Part shown: in pieces, positions 6,627 through 11,494 of the stretch
Layout of the letters: every line of letters starts with the position of its first letter
Numbering within the stretch: the stretch's first letter is position 1
From: Acidobacteriaceae bacterium
GTDB taxonomy: Bacteria > Acidobacteriota > Terriglobia > Terriglobales > Acidobacteriaceae
Assembly: GCA_003168235.1 (NCBI GenBank)
Contig: PMSZ01000503.1
Coordinates: 233 to 11,726, forward strand
Reading direction: 5' to 3'
DNA length: 11,494 bases
Position numbers and translations under genes: made by a program
The notes under the pieces: generated by a model
Told to the model about the DNA's origin: nothing
Databases searched by the model: none
Seen by the model: only the letters and a program-made list of their open reading frames with translations

Positions 6627-7235
6627 TTGAACGCATCACGTTTGTCTCTTAAACCGGCCGGCTCGGCGCGGATTGTCAGAACCGCCCTTTTGCTTTTTGT
6701 GTGCGCTGCGGCGACCTTGGCCTGCGCGCAAAACGGCGCCATGAGTCCGTATCAGGGCGAGCAGGATGGCGTGAGCGCCGGCGGAGGCTGGCTGGAGTTC
6801 CGCTCCACCGACAAGATGACGGGCGCGAACAAAGTTCGCTTTGAGCTGCAATCGAACAACTATTTCAAAGAAGACTCGGAATTTAAGCCCCGAGTCAGTC
6901 TCTATTGCAGCAACGGCAAGCTCAAACTGGCCGATTTCAATCCCGGAGTCAGACTGCTTCCACCGAACCGGCCCGGCTGGTGGGGACAGCCCCAGCTGGA
7001 AGTACAGGTCCGTGCCGATGACGTCAACTACTTCAAGGGCTGGAACTGGATGCGCGGCCACTTCCTCTCCATGGACAAAGGTACGGTCCGAGGCATGATG
7101 GGAGCGCAGATTTTCAACATCGCACTGCCCACGCGCAGCGGCCGGCAGATCGCCGAATTCTCACCCGCTGGTCTGGACTTCGATCGCGTCAGAAAGGCCT
7201 GCGACCTGACGCCGAAGAAACCAAGCAAGGATTAA
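6627..7235 (+). CDS. Small secreted protein of unknown function
   Basis: A 202-residue protein with a TTG start set by GGAGG 5 bases upstream. Residues 1-34 form a signal peptide: basic n-region (RLSLKPAGSARIVR), hydrophobic core (TALLLFVCAAATLA) and a signal peptidase I site ACA-Q at 34/35. TLAC does not fit a lipobox, so lipoprotein sorting is unlikely. The mature part has GGWLEFRSTDKMTGANKV, Cys94 in VSLYCSNGKL, and an ending AEFSPAGLDFDRVRKACDL with Cys192; a Cys94-Cys192 disulfide is plausible outside the cytoplasm. This layout (S.DkMTG, one Cys after a beta strand, F..aGLd...r.aC at the end) resembles periplasmic proteins such as the VasI/TagO group, but the likeness is weak and no type VI secretion genes are nearby. 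It is followed by an intrinsic terminator and looks monocistronic. Function unknown. Confidence 0.8.
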   Translation: MNASRLSLKPAGSARIVRTALLLFVCAAATLACAQNGAMSPYQGEQDGVSAGGGWLEFRSTDKMTGANKVRFELQSNNYFKEDSEFKPRVSLYCSNGKLKLADFNPGVRLLPPNRPGWWGQPQLEVQVRADDVNYFKGWNWMRGHFLSMDKGTVRGMMGAQIFNIALPTRSGRQIAEFSPAGLDFDRVRKACDLTPKKPSKD

Positions 7236-7254
7236 GGATTAAGGATAAAGAATT
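7227..7254 (+). repeat. Four 7-bp tandem units over the stop of the secreted-protein gene
   Basis: AAGGATT, AAGGATT, AAGGATA and AAGAATT follow one another. The stop codon TAA (7233-7235) spans the junction of units one and two. Changes in copy number downstream of the stop would not affect the protein. Confidence 0.8.
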
Positions 7255-7293
7255 AGTGACTTAACCTGGCAAGAGATTAGTGAATCCTGGAAG

Positions 7294-7320
7294 GCCGGGC
7301 GTCCGCGCCCGGCTATTTTT
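7294..7320 (+). terminator. Intrinsic terminator of the secreted-protein gene
   Basis: Arms GCCGGGCG (7294-7301) and CGCCCGGC (7306-7313) pair perfectly around a TCCG loop and are followed by TATTTTT. This fits a Rho-independent terminator for plus-strand transcription about 60 bases after the stop at 7235. On the minus strand the stem is not followed by a T-run, so it should not terminate the convergent gene. The last stem base and the T-run overlap the stop codon (7313-7315) and final codons of that gene. Confidence 0.85.
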
Positions 7321-8284
7321 CCTTCGCCTCAAACAGCGCATCGGTCGAGAGCGGACGCTTGAAGTACTCATTCTTCCAGCCCGGATTCCACCGGTCCAGC
7401 AACAGTCCTTCCGCTCCACCAAACGAATAGACAAACACTCGCTTCATCTTTCCGATGTCCGCCGTCCTGAGCTCAGTAAGCGTTTCAGTTCTCGCCCGCT
7501 GGCCATACGCCGCAAACGATTCGTAGTCCGCCAGCGCCGCATAATCAGTCGTCGGACGATACCCGGCCGCCGCTTCAGCCGCCTTCAGCTGCGTGTAGCG
7601 GGCAATTCCCTCCTGCCACAATTGGAAGCTGAAATATTTGTGGTCGTTCGCAGATAGTTGAGCAAACACCTTCTTCCGTTCCGCAACGTATTCGGCAGCA
7701 AGCTTCTTGAATTTCTTGGAATCATTCTCGGCGAGGGCATAAAGAAGCAGATCCCGGAGCCGTGAGAATGATTGCACCACGTCCGCCCGGTCATACGGAA
7801 ACGGATAATTCAGCATCCACATGCCCGTCGTATCGCCCCCGCTCAGGTCCAACCGGTTCACGTCATCCCCATATCCCGGCTGGGCCCACTGCAATTGATG
7901 AAAGTGTTCGTGCATCACCGCCATCAACCACGGCGTGCTGGTCTTGTACTCCGTGTTCTGCGCCTGTCCGACCACCATGGTCGCCGGCGGTCCGAAGGCC
8001 GGCAACGTCGCCATCAGACTCGTGCCGAACACGCGCGGACGGGCATAAAAGCCATCCGCGATTTTTGTAAAGTCTTTCGGCGGTGTCGGGTCGTGCGTCA
8101 GAAATTCTGCCTTATCGGTCACCAGCAATAGCGGCGGTGGGACCTTGCTCCAACCGGGCCAGATCTGGTCTTCGATTTGCGGCGCCAGCCGATAGAACTC
8201 GGCGATCCGCACCGCATCATCGTGCGGCAACTCCTGAGCGGCCGCCGCGATCGTCAGCAACAGGAAAGCAAGAACTCTACGCAT
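7313..8284 (-). CDS. Putative secreted zinc peptidase (HEHFH motif), unknown family
   Basis: A 323-residue protein when started at ATG 8284, which places a clear signal peptide first (MRRVLAFLLLTIAAAAQ, likely cut after AAA or AAQ). A longer TTG-started frame from 8350 would put 22 charged residues before it and has no ribosome binding site. Residues 117-131 read STPWLMAVMHEHFHQ: HEHFH (125-129) fits the zinc-metallopeptidase motif HExxH, preceded by hydrophobic residues as expected for its helix. A later WQEGIARY segment (Glu225) offers the third zinc ligand in the manner of gluzincins, about 96 residues on. I do not recognise the family; substrate and activity are unknown. No ribosome binding site is visible before 8284. 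The gene is convergent with the secreted-protein gene at 6627 and divergent from bshA, so it appears to be a single-gene unit. Confidence 0.8.
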   Translation of the reverse strand: MRRVLAFLLLTIAAAAQELPHDDAVRIAEFYRLAPQIEDQIWPGWSKVPPPLLLVTDKAEFLTHDPTPPKDFTKIADGFYARPRVFGTSLMATLPAFGPPATMVVGQAQNTEYKTSTPWLMAVMHEHFHQLQWAQPGYGDDVNRLDLSGGDTTGMWMLNYPFPYDRADVVQSFSRLRDLLLYALAENDSKKFKKLAAEYVAERKKVFAQLSANDHKYFSFQLWQEGIARYTQLKAAEAAAGYRPTTDYAALADYESFAAYGQRARTETLTELRTADIGKMKRVFVYSFGGAEGLLLDRWNPGWKNEYFKRPLSTDALFEAKEK

Positions 8285-8352
8285 ACGATCTAGACGACCG
8301 AACCGCCGATTCGTTACCCGCGCTCGGGCGCCACACCTTTCGTTTTTCAAAG

Positions 8353-8364
8353 TTGGAATTCCAA
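8353..8364. promoter_or_regulatory. 12-bp perfect palindrome in the peptidase/bshA divergent interval
   Basis: TTGGAATTCCAA is a perfect inverted repeat lying 69 bases before the peptidase start and 94 bases before the bshA start. Its position between divergent genes suits an operator, but a single 12-bp palindrome can occur by chance and no promoter hexamers are convincing beside it. Confidence 0.25.
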
Positions 8365-8458
8365 GTCATCGGCAGCTTGGGGGTTTATTCTCCCCTGCAT
8401 CCCCAGGCCCTCCCGCGAATCCAATGATGATATCGTTTGCACTCGCCTCGGGAGGCAC

Positions 8459-9625
8459 ATGAAGATCGGCATCACCTGTTATCCAACCTACGGCGGCAGC
8501 GGAGTCGTTGCTACCGAACTGGGACTTGAGCTTGCCCGCCGCGGCCACGAGATTCATTTCATCTCCTATTCGCAACCCATTCGCCTGACCGGACCGGAAC
8601 CCAACATTCATTATCACGAAGTCGAGGTCACCCGCTATCCGCTCTTTGAATATCCTCCCTATGATCTGGCCCTGGCGACGCGCATGGCCGAAGTCTCGCA
8701 GCTTTACGAACTCGACCTGCTCCACGTGCACTACGCCATTCCGCATTCTGTGAGCGCCATGCTCGCCAAGCAGATGCTGGCGGCAACCCCGCCACGCCGC
8801 AATCTGCCGTTCGTCACCACGCTGCACGGCACCGACATCACTCTGGTCGGCCTCGATCGCTCCTATCTTCCCATCACGCGTTTTTCCATCGAGCAGAGCG
8901 ACGGAGTCACGGCGATCTCGCAATATCTGCGCAATCGCACCCTCAAGATTTTCGACATCAAGAACCACATCGAGGTCATTCCCAACTTCGTGAACTGCGA
9001 CGAGTATATGCGCAAGCCGGAATGGCTCGAAAAACGCATCGAGTACGTTTCCAACGAAGAACGCCTGTTGGTCCACCTTTCCAATTTTCGTCCGGTAAAA
9101 CGCGTTCTCGATGTCATCGAAATCTTCGACCGCGTGCACAAGAAGATTCCCTCCAAGCTGCTGCTGATCGGCGACGGCCCCGATCGCTCCCAGGCAGAAT
9201 GGCTGGCCGTACAAAAAGGTATTCACGAGCACGTACTGTTTCTCGGCAAGCAGGACCAGATCCGCGAAAAGCTGGCGATTTCCGACGTAATGTTGATGCC
9301 GAGCGAACTCGAAACCTTCGGACTCGCCGCGCTCGAAGGCATGGCCTGCGAAGTCGTTCCAATTGCTACGCGAACGGGAGGAGTTCCCGAAGTGATCGAG
9401 CACGGAGTCAGCGGTTTTCTGGCCGATGTCGGCGACGTCGATGCCATGGCGGGTTACGCAATCTCTCTCTTGAGTGATGAATCGGCCCTGCGCGCTATGG
9501 GAAAACGAGCGCGCGCCGCCGCGCAGGAAAAATACTGCTCCAGCAAGATCATTCCGCTCTACGAAGATTTTTACCGAAAGGTGCTGGAGCAATCGTCGAA
9601 GTTGTCATTAGCTCTTCGGGGTTAG
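8459..9625 (+). CDS. bshA: N-acetyl-alpha-D-glucosaminyl L-malate synthase BshA (bacillithiol synthesis)
   Basis: GT4-family glycosyltransferase that joins GlcNAc from UDP-GlcNAc to L-malate, the first step of bacillithiol synthesis in the cytoplasm. The 388 residues match BshA length. The N-terminus MKIGITCYPTYGGSGVVATE (1-20) is the BshA signature, with the GGSGV loop; SYSQPIRL (37-43 region), FEYPPYDLALATRMAEV (63-79), HVHYAIPHS (89-97), LHGTDITLVG (122-131) and VIPNFVNCDEY follow. The C-terminal nucleotide-sugar half has HLSNFRPVKR (206-215), IGDGPDR and the GT4 EX7E pair Glu285/Glu293 in SELETFGLAALEG, then GGVPEVI. GGAGG stands only 3 bases before ATG 8459, a tight spacing. bshB and bshC are not in the window. 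The last 77 bases overlap the convergent histidine kinase gene. Confidence 0.95.
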   Translation: MKIGITCYPTYGGSGVVATELGLELARRGHEIHFISYSQPIRLTGPEPNIHYHEVEVTRYPLFEYPPYDLALATRMAEVSQLYELDLLHVHYAIPHSVSAMLAKQMLAATPPRRNLPFVTTLHGTDITLVGLDRSYLPITRFSIEQSDGVTAISQYLRNRTLKIFDIKNHIEVIPNFVNCDEYMRKPEWLEKRIEYVSNEERLLVHLSNFRPVKRVLDVIEIFDRVHKKIPSKLLLIGDGPDRSQAEWLAVQKGIHEHVLFLGKQDQIREKLAISDVMLMPSELETFGLAALEGMACEVVPIATRTGGVPEVIEHGVSGFLADVGDVDAMAGYAISLLSDESALRAMGKRARAAAQEKYCSSKIIPLYEDFYRKVLEQSSKLSLALRG

Positions 9626-10955
9626 GCAGAATCGGCAACCGCAGCCGGATCAGCGTGCCTCCACCTTCGCGGCTTTCGATCGTCATCTTCGCCGTGTCGC
9701 CGTAGAGCACCTTGAGGCGCTCGGCCACATTCGCCATCCCAATGCCGCCCACGCTGAATTCGTCAGTCTGCTCGACATAATGCGCGGCGTCCATGCCGAC
9801 GCCGTCGTCTTCCACTTCTACCACCAGCTGCGAATCGACCACGCGGCTGCGCAGCGTAATACTTCCCCCTTCGATCTTCGGGGCCAGTCCGTGCTTGATG
9901 CAGTTTTCCACCAGCGGCTGCAACAGCATGCTCGGCACCATGGCTTCGAGCGATTCCGCATCCAGGTTCTTCACCACGCGCAGCTTGTCGCGGCCAAAAC
10001 GAACGACTTCGATGTCCAGATAATTGTCGATGAACTCCACTTCCTCGCGCAGCGCAACGAACGAATCCGTACTGTGCAGCAGCCGCCGCAAAATCGTCGC
10101 CAGCTTCAAAATCATTTCCCGGGCCGTGTCGGGATCGAAGCGCACCAGCGACGAAATGGAATTCAGCGTATTAAATAAAAAGTGAGGATTGATCTGATTC
10201 TGCAACGCCGCCATCCGCGCCTGCAGCAACAGCCTTTCCTGCTCCTCCAGTTTGGCCTGGATGCGCACGCTGTTGAAGATTTTCAGTTCCGTGCCAACCA
10301 CCATCACGACCGTCAGGTAAATCGCGCTCTCCACCAGGTACCCGTTCAACGTTCCGTTCGCGCCGGCCCATAACTCGGGACTTTCCAGGCTAAAAATGGA
10401 GCTCGGCCAGAACCGCCAGATTTCTGTCTGCAGAAAACGCAGGCCCACGATGGTCGCGAAGAAAGCGATCTGCCAGTCGAACACGCGCGGCCGCGGCAGA
10501 TTGCGCCGAATGATGCGATACAGCGTGAGATCGATGAACGGCGAGAACGACCAGATGTCTTCCTGCTCGGGAGCGAACCGCCGCAGCCATCCCGCGACAA
10601 TGCCGGCAAACGTCGCCAATGGCATCGCCGCCCACTCGCCATGGAGTGCCGCCGGCAGCGCGATCAGCGCTCCGCCGAGTCCTCCCGAAAGCCGTCCGCC
10701 GATCACTCCCAGCAGCAACGCCGTTTCCAGCGACAGATCGCCGGCGAAAAAGCTCTTTACGCTGCAGCGTATCCAGACGCCCAGCGCAATCGGGATCGCC
10801 ATCCATAGCGCCAGATAAATTTTGTGCCGGGTGCTGCGATGTTCTCGAAAAAGCAGGCTCTTGAATTCCTTGGAGCGCACCAGCGCGCTCGACAGCGCCG
10901 CAGCCACGCCAAGCTTGATCAGAAGATTGACGAGTATTAGCCGCGGTTCGAGCAT
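9549..10955 (-). CDS. LytS-type membrane sensor histidine kinase
   Basis: A 468-residue kinase. Residues 1-220 hold several hydrophobic spans (near 7-25, 46-64, 77-100, 110-124, 163-176, 207-222) with an arginine- and glycine-bearing pattern (LLGVIGGRLSGGLGGALIA) like the 5TMR-LYT sensor of LytS proteins. A short coiled segment (231-250) leads to the His_kinase domain LQNQINPHFLFNTLNSISSL (251-270), where His258 is the phosphoacceptor. The ATPase domain has LLQPLVENCIKHGL (344-357, N box Asn351), VEDDGVGMD (381-389) and GGIGMANVAERL. All catalytic boxes are intact. ATG 10955 is used; GGGAAG about 10 bases upstream is a modest ribosome binding site. Its usual LytTR response-regulator partner is not adjacent. 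Residues beyond about 441 form a Pro/Thr-rich tail read from bases antisense to bshA. Confidence 0.92.
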   Translation of the reverse strand: MLEPRLILVNLLIKLGVAAALSSALVRSKEFKSLLFREHRSTRHKIYLALWMAIPIALGVWIRCSVKSFFAGDLSLETALLLGVIGGRLSGGLGGALIALPAALHGEWAAMPLATFAGIVAGWLRRFAPEQEDIWSFSPFIDLTLYRIIRRNLPRPRVFDWQIAFFATIVGLRFLQTEIWRFWPSSIFSLESPELWAGANGTLNGYLVESAIYLTVVMVVGTELKIFNSVRIQAKLEEQERLLLQARMAALQNQINPHFLFNTLNSISSLVRFDPDTAREMILKLATILRRLLHSTDSFVALREEVEFIDNYLDIEVVRFGRDKLRVVKNLDAESLEAMVPSMLLQPLVENCIKHGLAPKIEGGSITLRSRVVDSQLVVEVEDDGVGMDAAHYVEQTDEFSVGGIGMANVAERLKVLYGDTAKMTIESREGGGTLIRLRLPILPNPEELMTTSTIAPAPFGKNLRRAE

Positions 10956-10990
10956 CGAATGAATTCTTCCCGAAAACGTCCAGCGGACTT

Positions 10991-11018
10991 CTTATAACTG
11001 CAGCGCCAGCGCCGTCAC
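10991..11018 (-). promoter_or_regulatory. Candidate sigma70-type promoter for the LytS-type kinase gene
   Basis: On the minus strand GTGACG (plus-strand 11013-11018, four of six to TTGACA) and TATAAG (10991-10996, five of six to TATAAT) are separated by 16 bases. Transcription would begin near 10984, giving a 5' leader of about 30 bases before ATG 10955. It would let the kinase be expressed apart from alaS upstream. Confidence 0.4.
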
Positions 11019-11062
11019 CCGAGAATCGCCGCGCGCCGCAACGTTAATGATAACGATAACGA

Positions 11063-11494
11063 TCAGCTTTCGATTGTACCCGCTGCCTGCTGCAAGATCC
11101 GCTCGACGTCCGATCCCGCCGGAACTCCGCCCTGCGCGAAATCGTGGCTTCCACCGCCGCGCCCGCCAACCGCCGATAAGACTTGTTTGAGCAGCGCGCC
11201 CATATCGGCCGATGATCCAGCCGGTGATCCAGCCGATGATCCGGCCGCGCCAGGACTCTGCGCAAAAACAATTCCCGGCGAACCCAGGCTGCTCCCAACC
11301 AGTGCAATCGCCGGAGTCCCAGCGCGCGTCACTCTCTGCGCGAACAGTTTGGCAAAGCTGACATCACGATCGGAAAACACCCGCACCACGATCTTCCGCC
11401 CATTCTTCTCCGGTGCGCTTCGCAAATCGGCCACGGCCATCGACTCTGCAAGCTGTTCCAGTGCGTCGTCTTTTTCTTTGCGCAGCAGCCTGCC
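11063..11494 (-). CDS. alaS: Alanyl-tRNA synthetase, C-terminal end (cut by window end)
   Basis: The last 143 residues of AlaRS, open to the window edge; the catalytic core, the tRNA-recognition region and most of the editing domain lie beyond it. The fragment is the C-Ala/DHHA1 domain, recognised by the glycine-rich signature AVGGRGGGSHDFAQGGVPAG (108-127 of the fragment), which matches the GGKGGG...AQaGG form of E. coli AlaRS. A likely coiled or helical lead-in (RLLRKEKDDALEQLAESM) precedes it. Between the strand GIVFAQ and the helix MGALLKQVLSAV lies a Gly/Ser/Ala-rich segment (about 79-98) longer than in the E. coli protein and partly encoded by 12-bp tandem repeats. The stop TGA is at 11063-11065. 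The kinase gene follows in the same direction 107 bases on. Confidence 0.95.
   Translation of the reverse strand, partial: GRLLRKEKDDALEQLAESMAVADLRSAPEKNGRKIVVRVFSDRDVSFAKLFAQRVTRAGTPAIALVGSSLGSPGIVFAQSPGAAGSSAGSPAGSSADMGALLKQVLSAVGGRGGGSHDFAQGGVPAGSDVERILQQAAGTIES
11211..11246 (-). repeat. Three 12-bp tandem units inside alaS
   Basis: On the plus strand GATGATCCAGCC, GGTGATCCAGCC and GATGATCCGGCC lie head to tail, each pair differing by one or two bases. In the alaS frame they encode the Gly/Ser/Ala/Pro linker at about residues 83-95 of the fragment (AGSSAGSPAGSS). The 12-bp period keeps the reading frame when copies are gained or lost. Confidence 0.88.

Noticed and set aside
8366..9592. 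Minus-strand open frame of 408 codons opposite bshA
   Set aside because: Antisense to a gene with full BshA motifs; no coherent family features in the translation.
1..11494. A novel multi-gene defence or mobile system
   Set aside because: Apart from three poorly characterised single genes (DUF5996, the secreted protein, the peptidase-like protein), all genes are recognisable housekeeping functions, and those three face different directions and do not form an operon.

Overview
This is a GC-rich, gene-dense stretch of bacterial chromosome carrying mostly housekeeping genes. I infer an Acidobacteriota (Terriglobia-like) source. The support is a bshA gene with the bacillithiol-type N-terminus, a LytS-type sensor kinase, a CinA-ThpR-PlsY-GpsA cluster, and an intergenic hairpin repeat beginning GTCATCCTGAGCG, of a kind I associate with acidobacterial genomes. 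The phylum call rests on recognition, not on a marker-gene tree. I see no phage, transposase, CRISPR array or defence locus, and no convincing undescribed multi-gene system.

Left third, plus strand. The window opens inside aguB (N-carbamoylputrescine amidase). After a hairpin repeat comes aguA (agmatine deiminase). Together they convert agmatine to putrescine. A gap of 49 bases leads to cinA (two-domain CinA), thpR (2H-family RNA 2',3'-cyclic phosphodiesterase), plsY (acyl-phosphate:glycerol-3-phosphate acyltransferase) and gpsA (glycerol-3-phosphate dehydrogenase). plsY and gpsA overlap by 4 bases and form a phospholipid-entry pair: GpsA makes sn-glycerol 3-phosphate and PlsY acylates it.

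Middle. A tRNA-Leu(UAA) with an encoded CCA lies on the minus strand. A minus-strand DUF5996-type gene sits upstream of it in the same direction. Its 5' end faces a plus-strand gene for a small secreted protein that starts with TTG behind a strong GGAGG. That gene ends at a good intrinsic terminator, whose stem runs into the stop codon of a convergent gene for a secreted HExxH peptidase-like protein. The intergenic stretches 6442-6626 and 8285-8458 separate divergent genes; apart from ribosome binding sites and one 12-bp palindrome I see no clear element in them.

Right third. bshA (bacillithiol glycosyltransferase, plus strand) runs tail-to-tail into a LytS-type membrane histidine kinase on the minus strand, and the two coding regions overlap by 77 bases. 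Upstream of the kinase, also on the minus strand, is the C-terminal end of alaS (alanyl-tRNA synthetase), cut by the window edge.

The main unexplained pattern is a set of small perfect or near-perfect tandem duplications at gene ends or inside low-constraint protein segments: 17 bp x2 over the plsY start, 15 bp x3 over the gpsA stop, 7 bp x4 over the stop of the secreted-protein gene, and 12 bp x3 inside alaS.
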